The position numbers and the translations under genes are program-made. A stretch of 48,088 nucleotides of DNA from an uncultured Eubacterium sp. (GTDB taxonomy: Bacteria; Bacillota; Clostridia; Lachnospirales; Lachnospiraceae): contig CAJTZN010000029.1 of NCBI GenBank assembly GCA_910584065.1, forward strand, positions 1 through 48,088. The letters are read 5' to 3'. Within the stretch, counting starts at the first letter, position 1, and each line of letters starts with the position of its first letter. This document shows, in pieces, positions 17,001 through 26,354 of this stretch. The notes beneath the pieces are model-generated. The model made no database searches. It was not told the DNA's origin and saw only the letters and a program-made list of their open reading frames with translations.

Positions 17001-17162
17001 GTGATCATAAGATCTGCCAGGATTACAAGTATCGGAAAACAGGCCTTTTCCAATACAAGCCAAAAGATCAGGGTAACCCTGAATCGAAAAGCGGCAGAAA
17101 AATATAAGAAAATGTTGAAAAAAGGCAAACTGCCTTCAACGGCAAAATACCTCTACTCGTGA
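14081..17162 (+). pseudogene. GH95 alpha-L-fucosidase gene, broken by deletion and frameshift
   Basis: Start ATG 14081 follows GAGGAG. A signal peptide, then the GH95 N-domain motif LPIGNGKIGAMVFG and NEETVWSGGP, are in the first frame, which ends at 14674 after GSYQTLGTL. The second frame, usable from about 14650, resumes at VSNGITYDREYF and runs to 17162. Family members carry roughly 25-35 more residues between these motifs, so DNA has been lost and the frame changed. The catalytic part is otherwise complete: NINLQMNYW, SPEHG with the acid Glu, and QIDGNFG with Asp. A Pro/Thr linker and a BspA-type leucine-rich tail follow. The intact enzyme would remove terminal fucose from host glycans outside the cell. 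Confidence 0.85.
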
Positions 17163-17351
17163 GGAAATCGTGTACGGTACTGTTCACTAGTAATTCCAGC
17201 AAAAAATTGTAACGGGTAAAATGGCAGGCCGGGGCGCAGATAAGATGTTTCATCGATCCGCGCTCCGGCACAATGAAATCTGTAGATCAAGTCCTTTTCT
17301 CTCTGATCTATTCCGTTATTCGTTTTTCCACTCTTAAAAACAGGATGTAAT

Positions 17352-18230
17352 CTATACGCTCTCCCAACACAGCATATTATCATGAAATACCGCTGTCAGC
17401 TTCCCATTATCTTTGAGCCAGGAAAGGTAAGAGCGCACCGTGCTTCCCACCAGCACATACTGTTCAAAGTTCATGCCAAGCCCGTAGCTTCTGAACACTT
17501 CCTGCAAAATCCCCTCAAAGTAAATAGGCTTTTCACAGATGGACAAAATCCTCTCCGCTATGCTATGTACCTGATCCCGGTTATACCGCACAAGCTCCTT
17601 CACATCCGTCGAAGCTTCCGCGTGAGCAGGAACAAACATAACTGCCTCCATTCCCTCCACCATATCCAGTGTTTCCAGATAAGCACCCACATCATAAATG
17701 AAAGATACCGCATATTTCTCCAGCGTTTCCCTGCTGCTGATGCAGTCCGCAAGGAAAATCACCCCGTCCGGCATGCGAAAACCAACCATATCAAAGAAAT
17801 GCCCCGGCAGCGGTACCACTTCAATCTCCTTCGGAAATCCTGCATCGGAAAAATCCGTCACATCACTTTCCTGTGCCATCAGAAACTTGTGCCGCAAGTC
17901 CTTACACGGATAACCGCCATATAAAAAAGACGGCTCTAGAACCGGATATTTCGTGAATGCAGCCTCAATACCACCCGCATAAATCTTACATCCCGTCTGC
18001 CCCTGGAGATAATGATTGCCACCGATATGATCAGCATTGGAATGTGTATTCAGTATGGCGGCCAAATGCCAGCCGTTCTGATCCAGAATTTGTCTTACTT
18101 TCTTTCCCGCATTCTTATCATTTCCACTGTCGATCAGATAAACATGTTCCTGATCTTGAACATAAACCCCCATCTTCGCCGGACAATTGATATAATAGCA
18201 TTTCTCACTAACCTGATTCAGTTCATACAT
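17352..18230 (-). CDS. Metallo-beta-lactamase-fold hydrolase
   Basis: A 292-residue cytoplasmic protein. The metal motif reads THSNADHIGG near residues 61-70, followed by LPGHFFDM near 138 and FLADCI near 155, then PAHA near 202. In the usual HXHXDH motif the second histidine is replaced here by Asn, which I believe recurs in a subgroup of this superfamily. AGGAGG stands nine bases before the ATG. A near-copy of this leader, CAGGAGGAGAAATCCTCC, lies just upstream, so the ribosome-site region looks duplicated. The gene stands alone between the fucosidase pseudogene and the large surface protein. Substrate unknown; glyoxalase II-like or lactonase-like activity is possible. Confidence 0.85.
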   Translation of the reverse strand: MYELNQVSEKCYYINCPAKMGVYVQDQEHVYLIDSGNDKNAGKKVRQILDQNGWHLAAILNTHSNADHIGGNHYLQGQTGCKIYAGGIEAAFTKYPVLEPSFLYGGYPCKDLRHKFLMAQESDVTDFSDAGFPKEIEVVPLPGHFFDMVGFRMPDGVIFLADCISSRETLEKYAVSFIYDVGAYLETLDMVEGMEAVMFVPAHAEASTDVKELVRYNRDQVHSIAERILSICEKPIYFEGILQEVFRSYGLGMNFEQYVLVGSTVRSYLSWLKDNGKLTAVFHDNMLCWESV

Positions 18231-18371
18231 TTTACAAATCCTCCTGCTTTTTGGAGGATTTCTCCTCCTGCCTTTTGGAAAAATATTTTTTTAATCTTAT
18301 CATATATAAATAGAATTAGCAAATACCTCATTCGAAAGATCAAGTCAAAACGCCCCTATGGCGTACCAAAA

Positions 18372-18413
18372 AAATGCGGAAAACCCGCTATACATCCTGG
18401 GTTTTCCGCATTT
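18372..18413 (-). terminator. Intrinsic terminator of the large surface-protein gene
   Basis: A perfect 15-bp inverted repeat (AAATGCGGAAAACCC and its complement, 18372-18386 and 18399-18413) with a 12-base loop. On the minus strand it is followed by a run of T residues. It lies 37 bases after the stop of the 1916-codon gene and before the hydrolase gene, so the two are separate transcripts. Confidence 0.9.
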
Positions 18414-18449
18414 CGTCCTCAAAAATTCCAGCCTTTTTCCATCTGCTTT

Positions 18450-21400
18450 TTATTTCACAGTGATCCTTACCTTCTTATACAATCCATTTTGCGTGTAAAT
18501 GTAGATGCCGCATTTACCTTTCGCCTTCGCTTTCACCCTGCCTTTCTTCGTTACCGATGCAATCTCTTCGTTGTCCGACTCATAACAGAGTTTCCGGCAC
18601 TTTTTGCTCGGCTTTTTCCCCTTGATCTCGGAGGCTTTCAGACGCAATGTCTTTCCTTTCTTCAAGACCGCCTTTGATCTGTCGGCTTTGATGCCCTTCA
18701 CGTTCCCCTTTCCAGAGCCGTTTGTCACAACATGGACTGTTTTCGCAGCAGAAATCGTGATGTTTTTACCACACACCGTCTTATAGGCACACACGATAAA
18801 ACGGTAGCTGGTTCCTTTTTTCAACTTATTCAGCCTGCAGGTTTTCGCGGATCCTTTTTTGATCTCCGCAGCCTTTTCGTACGCATTCTTTTTTCCGCAG
18901 GCAGCGCTATAGACGAAATACCCGTCCGCACCCTTACATTTTTTCCATGACAGCTTCACTGACTTCGTCGTTGTCTTTGCCGCTTTTACCCGCAGTTTCC
19001 CAAATCGGGAACCCTTTACATCCTTTTCTGATCTCTCTGCTAAGATGTCCTCTTCTGTTAACAGGATCGTATCCATTGCAATCCCCATCCCGTCTGCCAG
19101 TTCCCAGACAGATACCGCTTCTTTTGTACTAAGGCCCAGCTTCCCGGCAATGGCTGCCACCTCTGCTTTCTGCTCTTCCGTAAGGTTTTCCGTGCCATCC
19201 GGACCGGCCGTACTGTCCGGGGCGGGTGTCACCTTCTGAGGTCCATCCGGAGCAGGTGTTTTATTCTCTGTTCCGTCCGGGGCGGGCGTCTCTTTCTGCG
19301 TATCATCCGGATTCGCCGCCTTTTCATATGCCGCTTTGGCATCGGACAACGCTTTCTTCACCTCGTCCGGCACCAGCTCTTTCTGCTCTTCCGTCAGGGC
19401 ATTGAAACCGCGTTCCGCTTCGTCGATCAACGTTTTCTTTTCTTCTGCATTTTCTGCCGTCACAGTGCCTATATCCGTTATTTTCTGAATGGCTTCCGAT
19501 GCCGTCACCTTGTCTTCTGCGGCTTTCAGCTTCGCTTCTGCTCCCTCGTCCTTCAGAAGATCCTTTTGCACATCGTTCAGCTTCTCATAATCCTCTCTTG
19601 CCCTCTCGATCTCATCTTTTTTGTCCCCGGCATCTTCCAGTGCCACATCTGCGATCGAGTCAATAACGGCTAGCGTATCTGCCGCTCCGAGCATATTTTC
19701 CACTGTCTCCAGCTTTTTCTTTGCCCCGGTATCCACAAAGTCTTTTTTATCAAAGTCTTTATACTCCGTGCTGACCTCTGTGATCTCTTCTTTTTTATCA
19801 AGGACATTTTTTACCGTCAGATCATCCCATTCTTTTTCATAGATCGTCTGTTCCATTCCCTGTCCCTGCTCTCGGTCTGCTTGTTGGCTTATGTCATAAG
19901 CGTAATACGGAAGGCTGTTATCAGAAACGGTTCCCTTCAGCCATTCATTTTCCTCATAGCTGGCTGTGATCGTATAGCGGCCGACTCTGGTAAACATACA
20001 CTTTGCCGTCGCCGTTCCGTTTTCTGATAACTCCGCCGGATATTTTTTTACGTTGGCAGTATCCGCATTTTCCGTCACGACAAATACGACATTGCCTTCC
20101 AGTCGGCTTCCCTCTTCTGCCTCGACCTGCGCTGTCAGTTCCAGGACATCTCCCTTTGTATAGACAGCCAGACCGAACTCGCTCGATGTATCTGCCGCAC
20201 CTTCTCTTTTGTCCGCCTGGATCTTCATCTTTGTTTCCGCCTTGCGCACATGAAGGACAACCGGTTCAGAGTATATACGGTATAATTGGTTATCGACTGC
20301 CACATAGGCGCCGCAGCGGTATTTGTACCCGTCCATCCCAGCAAGCACGTTCCATGTGCAGCTGTCCTCATCCGTTTTGTCCGAAAGCCTGCGCCAGCCG
20401 CTTCCATCATTGACCTGCCAGATATACTGGTCAATTTCACTCTGCGGATAATTTTCCGTTTCAAGGCTTGCCCGCAGCGTCTTATCCTTTCCTGCCAGAT
20501 ATGTCTCTTCGCTGTCAATCCCCGAAAGCTTTATGGCGACGTCAAATTCCAACGGCGAGGTGACTGCCTCTGCCTCATCCGAATAGACACTGACGGCTGT
20601 TTCATTTTCATTATAAGCGCCGACCACATACGTGTAAGTTTTCTCCGGCTTCAAATCCTTATGCGTAAAATGGTATATACCATCACTCCCCGGCTCTGAT
20701 ACCGTACCCACTTTTTCATACGTTTTTGCTCCTTTGCTGCCGGATACCTGATATACATGATAGTGATCCGCCGGACGCGCCCCGCCGCTCCATACAAGAG
20801 AGATACTTTTGCCGGACACATCTTCTATTTCCAGATTGAGCGCCGTGGACGGCGGCGTCGCATCGCTCTTCCTTTTCGTATAATATCCGACAACCGGCAC
20901 CTTGCCGCCGTTGACCATCGCATCATAACTAACAAGTTTCCAGTTAAATGAGTACTGATCATAGGCATTGTCCCCCATATAGGCTGGTCGCGCCGGGAGG
21001 TTCGGAACCGTTCCCTCAAACGTGCATCCGTTCGTCGTAGTCGTAGTATAGCTTGCCTCATAATCCGTGGAAAAACTGACTCCTGCCTTGAAATCACCAA
21101 CGCCTACCGTTGATTCCAGCGAAAAACCAGCTCCCTTTGTCTGCGTCTTCGCATTTTCCGTCGTAAACTCGATAGACTGCGTGACAGACGTATTCCCCGA
21201 TGAGAGCGGCGTCACATTGACAAATCCATCCCCTTTTGTTCCGTCATCCTCGCTGCCAAACGTCATCTTTCCATCCAGGATGGAGTCCTTAACGGCCGTG
21301 GTCTTTTGTCGCAGCGTCGCGCTGTCCGCATAAGTTGACGGATCACCTGCCCGGTACCCGCTCGGCAGTGCCGTTCCATACAATGACTGCAGATTGCTGC

Positions 21401-24200
21401 AGTTGTCCGCGATCTTCTCATACGTATCGACTGCTACACTCGTTATAATCGGTGTCTGCGGAATGGAGTAAAAATAATCCTCCCAGCCGCCTTCGATTTC
21501 TTCTCCCCATGTATGGGTCCCTGAAAAATGGAACTCCTGGTCCGCATCCGGATTGCACTCTTTACTGATCTGGGACTGCGCTGTCTCCAGCCATTCCATA
21601 TAATTGCGGTACGTTTTTACCTGATACTCATAATTGTCCGCCGTCACATCCGTGGTGTAGCCATTATTGAAGCCGTCATTGGGCTGGGCATACTTCCCTC
21701 CCGTCACCCCGGCTTTTATATCCTTATATTTTTTCAGATGTTCTGCCAGTTCATTGCTAAAACTCTTCTTTGCATAAAACTCTTCTTCGGTCGGCATTTT
21801 GAAGGAAGGAACAAAGATCCTGGCATTATAGCGGACATACGGCACGGTGTAGATCACGGCCGCATCTTCTGTCCCACCCGTTTTATAGCTTGTCGAGAAA
21901 CTCGTTTCTTTCGTGTCTTCTTCTTCCCAGCCAAGCGTTCCTGAAATTTCTGCCTGGAGTTCTACACTGAACACCTTTTGCAGTCCGAGGATCGAGCATT
22001 CATGCTCAAATCCGGCGATGATACCCGCCGATACTTGAAAGCTCTCCCCTTCCCCCACAGAAGTACCGGTACTCTTCCCATAGGATGTTTCTGCTTCCCC
22101 GACGTAATCATCTCCCAGATCATCGTATACCGGGGGCGCCTGAAGAACCGCTAACACCTGTACATCGGAATAATAGACGTCCGTGTTGCCTGCCTCATAC
22201 TGGATATAGGTGCTGTCGTCATCAATGTCACACATGGCAAGGGAATAATGCAGGGCGCCGGATGACTGCCCGTCTCCCATACTCTTCCCCTGATAGCCCT
22301 TCTTCCCATCCTGATCCACCACGCCCCACACGCTGATGATATCATTCCAGTATGTTTCTTTCCCCGATCTTTTCTGACAGTTTGTAAAATACAGTGTCTC
22401 CCGCCCAAATGTGTCATTTGTCACATTTCCGACCGTCTGGGACGAAAGCCAGACATTGGATTTGTTATCGCCCACCTGGTGCGGCGGCTCATAGGCATTA
22501 CATACCAGCTTGCTATTTTCCGTACTGAGTTCAAAGAGCTGGCCTTCCAGCGCGATCGTATCCGGCTGCCCATAGCCATAGGCGGCAAAACCGTCCAGGT
22601 TCACCGGCTCACAGGCCGCATCATAGTCCCCGCTTCCCGATCCATCGTCTCCCGTCTTATATTTTCCTTTTACATCCCCATTATAATAATGCAGCGGATT
22701 ATAGCCGTTGTCATGTATCGTCCAGTTATAATCGAGCGCCGCAGCCAGCTTATCATCTTTCTCTGCCAGCAAAGTCTTGGCCGGCACATAACCTACCACC
22801 ACTTTCGGATCGTCACTGTCATCCGTCCACACGCAGCAGTTCGCTGTCACCGTGTCATTCTCCTTCGTGGAACTGCTATAAGTGATTCCTGTTAAATTGC
22901 CGCCAAATACGATCTCATTCGTATTTGCCCCAGTTACATTGGCAATCGTGACGCTGGCATTTCGCAGCACACAGCAATCATTCTTATCCTTAGAGGAATC
23001 CTGCGCCACCAGCACGCGCTTTTTCACAACCTGTTTCATATGTTCCGCCCGCTGTCCCTGATAGACATCCAGCACGGAGGCAAAGGCGCTGTTTGGATCC
23101 AAAACCTGCTTCCATGTCATAGTCTGCCCGAGCCATCTGCCGCGGAAGGTCGAAGAAAAGTTTGCCACCGTAAGCAGATCATCGATCCCGTCTCCATTGA
23201 CATCGCCTGCCGTAAGCTGCATATAGGGTATACAATAATATCTTTTCTTGCTGCCTGCATGGCTGTACAGCCACTCCTGGCAGTCCTCCCGTTTGCTGCC
23301 CACCCTGGCAATATCGATCGTCTGCCACGGCTCCCCCGGCCCTGTGGAATCCGGGCGGAGTTTAAAGATCCTGATCTGCAGCGAATCCGGGGTAGAACCG
23401 CTCGGCGTTTCCGCCATATTATTTGGCGTATATACGGCAATCTCCTCACAGCCGTCCCCGTCAAAGTCTCCGGCACACATACTCAGCAGACCCTCGACTT
23501 CCCAGGAAGAAATATGGGAATAGGTTCCGATCTCCCCGCCTGTCGTCTGCATCCAGAAGACATTCTCGCTTTCCAGTTTTCCCTCTTTCTCTTCCATACG
23601 AGTCAGCGACATCACGATCTCCCCGCCGCTTCTCACGGCCTCCAGATGCAGCTGCACCTGATATTCCTTTTTGCCGTCGCCATCGAGATCGATCATTTCC
23701 GTAATACCGTAATTTGAATTACTCGATGGTCTTGCGATCGAGTCGATCAAAGCCCTGCCTTCCTTTAAATTGTCGCGTATGTCATTGTTTTTTGTCTTGT
23801 CATAGTCGTAGACTTTGGTGCGGCCGGTCGTTCCGCCCTCTGTTACGACCAGTTCGCTCATTGTTCCTACGCCGCGCGTGCCGGTATACAGATCGTCCTG
23901 TTTATATGACGAATCTGCCGGCACATCAAGATTCAGCGCCTTCAGGACAGACCGGTCCGAACTTTTTGTATCTTTGCCGGAGTTATCTGCGGCAGTATCT
24001 CCCGCCTCCTGCATTGTCTTAGACTGAACTGTCTTGGACTGCATTGTCTTAGACTGCACTGTCTTAGACTGCATTGTCTTAGACTGTGCCTGCGCCGTGC
24101 CGCCTGGTATGCCCGTCACAGTCATCCCCAGTGCCAGAAACAGCGCCGCACCGCGCTTCCATAATCGCGCCTTCATGTTCGCACTCTTTTCTCTTCTCAC
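18450..24200 (-). CDS. Very large secreted multidomain surface protein
   Basis: About 1916 residues. I chose GTG 24200, five bases after GGAGG; two in-frame ATGs flank it. A signal peptide ends near GGTAQAQ and is followed by five QSKT[M/V] repeats. The N-terminal third has FG-GAP/VCBS-like calcium loops (DLDGDGKKE, DFDGDGCEE, DVNGDGIDD), which predict a propeller. A central part near residues 700-1150 is rich in Ser/Thr strands. Then come a fibronectin III domain (residues about 1150-1240), an Ig-like region, helical segments with TEEQKELV, a Pro/Asp-Gly linker (TPAPDG repeats), a second FN3-like domain and a terminal Big2-like domain. No sortase motif is seen, so it may be released. Function unknown; adhesion or toxin-like roles are possible. 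Confidence 0.85.
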   Translation of the reverse strand: MRREKSANMKARLWKRGAALFLALGMTVTGIPGGTAQAQSKTMQSKTVQSKTMQSKTVQSKTMQEAGDTAADNSGKDTKSSDRSVLKALNLDVPADSSYKQDDLYTGTRGVGTMSELVVTEGGTTGRTKVYDYDKTKNNDIRDNLKEGRALIDSIARPSSNSNYGITEMIDLDGDGKKEYQVQLHLEAVRSGGEIVMSLTRMEEKEGKLESENVFWMQTTGGEIGTYSHISSWEVEGLLSMCAGDFDGDGCEEIAVYTPNNMAETPSGSTPDSLQIRIFKLRPDSTGPGEPWQTIDIARVGSKREDCQEWLYSHAGSKKRYYCIPYMQLTAGDVNGDGIDDLLTVANFSSTFRGRWLGQTMTWKQVLDPNSAFASVLDVYQGQRAEHMKQVVKKRVLVAQDSSKDKNDCCVLRNASVTIANVTGANTNEIVFGGNLTGITYSSSTKENDTVTANCCVWTDDSDDPKVVVGYVPAKTLLAEKDDKLAAALDYNWTIHDNGYNPLHYYNGDVKGKYKTGDDGSGSGDYDAACEPVNLDGFAAYGYGQPDTIALEGQLFELSTENSKLVCNAYEPPHQVGDNKSNVWLSSQTVGNVTNDTFGRETLYFTNCQKRSGKETYWNDIISVWGVVDQDGKKGYQGKSMGDGQSSGALHYSLAMCDIDDDSTYIQYEAGNTDVYYSDVQVLAVLQAPPVYDDLGDDYVGEAETSYGKSTGTSVGEGESFQVSAGIIAGFEHECSILGLQKVFSVELQAEISGTLGWEEEDTKETSFSTSYKTGGTEDAAVIYTVPYVRYNARIFVPSFKMPTEEEFYAKKSFSNELAEHLKKYKDIKAGVTGGKYAQPNDGFNNGYTTDVTADNYEYQVKTYRNYMEWLETAQSQISKECNPDADQEFHFSGTHTWGEEIEGGWEDYFYSIPQTPIITSVAVDTYEKIADNCSNLQSLYGTALPSGYRAGDPSTYADSATLRQKTTAVKDSILDGKMTFGSEDDGTKGDGFVNVTPLSSGNTSVTQSIEFTTENAKTQTKGAGFSLESTVGVGDFKAGVSFSTDYEASYTTTTTNGCTFEGTVPNLPARPAYMGDNAYDQYSFNWKLVSYDAMVNGGKVPVVGYYTKRKSDATPPSTALNLEIEDVSGKSISLVWSGGARPADHYHVYQVSGSKGAKTYEKVGTVSEPGSDGIYHFTHKDLKPEKTYTYVVGAYNENETAVSVYSDEAEAVTSPLEFDVAIKLSGIDSEETYLAGKDKTLRASLETENYPQSEIDQYIWQVNDGSGWRRLSDKTDEDSCTWNVLAGMDGYKYRCGAYVAVDNQLYRIYSEPVVLHVRKAETKMKIQADKREGAADTSSEFGLAVYTKGDVLELTAQVEAEEGSRLEGNVVFVVTENADTANVKKYPAELSENGTATAKCMFTRVGRYTITASYEENEWLKGTVSDNSLPYYAYDISQQADREQGQGMEQTIYEKEWDDLTVKNVLDKKEEITEVSTEYKDFDKKDFVDTGAKKKLETVENMLGAADTLAVIDSIADVALEDAGDKKDEIERAREDYEKLNDVQKDLLKDEGAEAKLKAAEDKVTASEAIQKITDIGTVTAENAEEKKTLIDEAERGFNALTEEQKELVPDEVKKALSDAKAAYEKAANPDDTQKETPAPDGTENKTPAPDGPQKVTPAPDSTAGPDGTENLTEEQKAEVAAIAGKLGLSTKEAVSVWELADGMGIAMDTILLTEEDILAERSEKDVKGSRFGKLRVKAAKTTTKSVKLSWKKCKGADGYFVYSAACGKKNAYEKAAEIKKGSAKTCRLNKLKKGTSYRFIVCAYKTVCGKNITISAAKTVHVVTNGSGKGNVKGIKADRSKAVLKKGKTLRLKASEIKGKKPSKKCRKLCYESDNEEIASVTKKGRVKAKAKGKCGIYIYTQNGLYKKVRITVK
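24011..24085 (-). repeat. Five copies of a 15-bp in-frame repeat
   Basis: Five consecutive 15-bp units near GCATTGTCTTAGACT on the + strand, at 24011, 24026, 24041, 24056 and 24071. They encode the pentapeptide QSKT[M/V] directly after the signal peptide of the large surface protein. Copy number may vary between strains without changing the frame. Confidence 0.9.
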
Positions 24201-24269
24201 ACTAACCTCCATTCCGAAGCCGGAACAGCGGTATCAAACTGCAACCCAGCCTCAACTATATTTACCGCC

Positions 24270-24278
24270 ATTATATCA
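24270..24278 (-). promoter_or_regulatory. Extended -10 promoter of the large surface-protein gene
   Basis: On the minus strand the sequence TGATATAAT forms an extended -10 element, about 70 bases before the GTG start. I see no good -35, as is common for extended -10 promoters. The leader includes the string GCTTCGGAATGGAGGTT. Confidence 0.5.
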
Positions 24279-24338
24279 TTGTTTCTCAGTAAATTACGGA
24301 TATTGCGTGAATGGAAGATATATGGTGCGAATAGCATT

Positions 24339-25220
24339 CTATCCTAATGATCTTATCCCCGCCCGGTATGCCGCCATCTCCTCCTCCCTGTGGTGGTCTA
24401 TCACATATTGCAGCTCAGAAATGGCACTTTCCCTTTCTTTTGGCAGATACACCGATAACGGATAGAAATTTGTCGAGGAATTTGCAAACAAATGTGTCCG
24501 GATCTGCAAATTTTCAATAAATTCCTGTAACTCCCGCAGCTTTTCCTTTTCCCCTGCCGGCACAAAACTGCCTGTTTGTCCCATATCATACAATCTGGTA
24601 TCCGGAAATAACGTCAGCGCATCCACGGAAATAAAATATGGATTCAGCCTGCTAAACAGTCTGGCGCTGTTTGTGGCATTGCGTGTTCCCCCTCCCGCTC
24701 CTGCCAGCCCGGTCATATAGACAAAATAATATTCTATGCCCGCCTCATCCAGTTTCCGGCACTGTTCTAATATATCATCTGCCATATAGCCTTTTCCTGC
24801 AAGGGCAAGGGTAGTATCATCCCCGCTTTCCGTCCCGATGCTCAGACCATTTACTCCCATCGCCCGCAGCTTGCGAAGCTGCCAGACTTCTTTATTCTGA
24901 ATATCACGGATACTGGCAAACATGGCAATGCACTGACACTTGATCAGATAGTCCCTCACCGTCAGCACATAAGGTTTGAGCCGTTCATAGGACAGGGCAA
25001 ACGGATTCGCCCCTGTCAGGAACAGCCGCCTGGCATGAGGCTGATAATGCTTGATCTCCCGCAGATCCTCCTCAAACTGTTCCAAAGATGCCAGCCGAAA
25101 CGGTTCATTCTGATACAAATTGCAGAAACTGCATTTCCCATAAGTACATCCCGCCGTCAATTCGATAATACAGGAATCCGCCTCATAATGCGGTCTCCAT
25201 GTCCGTCCGCTAAAGTGCAT
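24339..25220 (-). CDS. Radical SAM protein, paralogue 2 of a tandem pair
   Basis: A 293-residue protein from ATG 25220, preceded by GGGGGA. The cluster cysteines are 25, 30 and 33 (GCTYGKCSFC), a CX4CX2C spacing rather than the usual CX3CX2C. Other radical SAM features follow: GANPF near residue 69, GTESGDD near 128, and a conserved YFVYMTGLAG. It starts 13 bases after the stop of the similar upstream gene; both begin MH, W8, R9 and P10 and place cysteines at the same residues. Related proteins are annotated only as B12-less radical SAM proteins, often coproporphyrinogen oxidase-like. The reaction is unknown. Confidence 0.88.
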   Translation of the reverse strand: MHFSGRTWRPHYEADSCIIELTAGCTYGKCSFCNLYQNEPFRLASLEQFEEDLREIKHYQPHARRLFLTGANPFALSYERLKPYVLTVRDYLIKCQCIAMFASIRDIQNKEVWQLRKLRAMGVNGLSIGTESGDDTTLALAGKGYMADDILEQCRKLDEAGIEYYFVYMTGLAGAGGGTRNATNSARLFSRLNPYFISVDALTLFPDTRLYDMGQTGSFVPAGEKEKLRELQEFIENLQIRTHLFANSSTNFYPLSVYLPKERESAISELQYVIDHHREEEMAAYRAGIRSLG

Positions 25221-25233
25221 ACTTCTTCCCCCT

Positions 25234-26130
25234 TTATAAATGCCGAAGGTTTTTGCGGTAATCCTCCAGTTCTTTCTCATCCACACTTCCTGTAATCTCA
25301 CCTAGAACAGCCAGCAGCTTTGTTTTGTCTTTTGGAAGAACTCCATATAACTGTACCGCATTGGAAGCCCCCATTGCTGCAAATTCCGTATCTATGGTAA
25401 GGTTCTCAATCAGCATTTTCATTTCACTGTACTTTTCTTTCTCGCCCTCTGGCTGCCAGTTTCCTTTCCTGATCTCCTGATATAATTCAGACTCTTTATA
25501 AACGGTCAACATATTGGCTCCGATCAGTTTCGGATGCAATTGGTTACAAAGTTCTGCCGTTACTTTTGCCCCCTCGGCTCCCCTGCCTTTTCCTGATATG
25601 CCTACCAGATAAAAAAATTTGTAGGAAATACCCGCCTGCTCCAGACGCCGGCACTGCACAAAAATATCATTTTTCCCATATCCTTTGTTCATAAACTGCA
25701 ATGCCGCCTCGTCTGCCGTTTCCATGCCTATCGTCAGTCCATCAAATCCTGCACTTTTTAACTGCCGTAATTCCTCGTCAGATTTTAGTCCAATATCAGT
25801 AATCCGTGCAAAAGAGCCGATGCTTTCACAAGATGGAATATGGTTTTTGATCCGTCTGGCAATTTCCATCAGCAGATCGAATTTTAAGACAAACGGATTG
25901 GCTCCCGTCAAAAACACCCGCTGCCACTCCCATCCCCACGTCCGTCTCTGTTTTGCCGCCTCCTGCAGATCCTCCTCAATATCCTCTAACGGGGACAAAC
26001 GGAAAGGAAACGGCAGATCCTGGTATAAGGTGCAGAATCTGCATTTATGGTGGGTACATCCCGCCGTCGCCTCCAATAACAGTGAGCCAGCCTCATAGGG
26101 CGGCCGCCAGATCGTTCCTGTATAGTGCAT
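25234..26130 (-). CDS. Radical SAM protein, paralogue 1 of a tandem pair
   Basis: A 298-residue protein. ATG 26130 is used because AAGGAG lies seven bases before it; earlier in-frame ATGs are too close to that site. Cysteines 25, 30 and 33 (GCTHHKCRFC) bind the [4Fe-4S] cluster with CX4CX2C spacing. Other landmarks are GANPFVL, GMETADE and FFYLVGISGKG. It is clearly homologous along its length to the downstream gene, so the pair arose by duplication. A HxlR regulator gene is divergent 224 bases away and may control it, in keeping with redox or electrophile stress. Substrate unknown. Confidence 0.88.
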   Translation of the reverse strand: MHYTGTIWRPPYEAGSLLLEATAGCTHHKCRFCTLYQDLPFPFRLSPLEDIEEDLQEAAKQRRTWGWEWQRVFLTGANPFVLKFDLLMEIARRIKNHIPSCESIGSFARITDIGLKSDEELRQLKSAGFDGLTIGMETADEAALQFMNKGYGKNDIFVQCRRLEQAGISYKFFYLVGISGKGRGAEGAKVTAELCNQLHPKLIGANMLTVYKESELYQEIRKGNWQPEGEKEKYSEMKMLIENLTIDTEFAAMGASNAVQLYGVLPKDKTKLLAVLGEITGSVDEKELEDYRKNLRHL

Positions 26131-26307
26131 GATCATTCTCCTTCCACACATATTTTATGAACCTTGAAGTTTGAGCGTATACGCCAAGTTAGGATTCATT
26201 TTCATCCTTCTGCTATAAGATTACACAAATCTCATAGCATTCCACAAGTCCTGTCTTTTCTTAGTGATAGTATCTTTTTTCGTACTTAGTATCCGTAAAA
26301 TCAGTTC

Positions 26308-26336
26308 TTGTTTTTTTAAGCGGCGTACTCTATACT
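26308..26336 (+). promoter_or_regulatory. Sigma-A promoter of the HxlR gene
   Basis: TTGTTT (26308-26313), 17-base spacer, TATACT (26331-26336). The -10 lies in GTACTCTATACTA, and a similar GTACTTAGTATC lies about 45 bases upstream. These two related, partly palindromic strings could be operator sites for the regulator encoded here. Confidence 0.65.
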
Positions 26337-26354
26337 AATGGTGAGGTGAGAAGA

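Noticed and set aside
17153..17383. A 76-codon minus-strand frame downstream of the hydrolase gene
   Set aside because: It overlaps the ends of two genes, has no ribosome site, and shows no family features; 17163-17351 looks empty.
20003..23717. Plus-strand frames of 130-225 codons opposite the large surface protein
   Set aside because: Shadow frames without ribosome sites; the minus-strand gene has clear signal peptide, repeats and domains.
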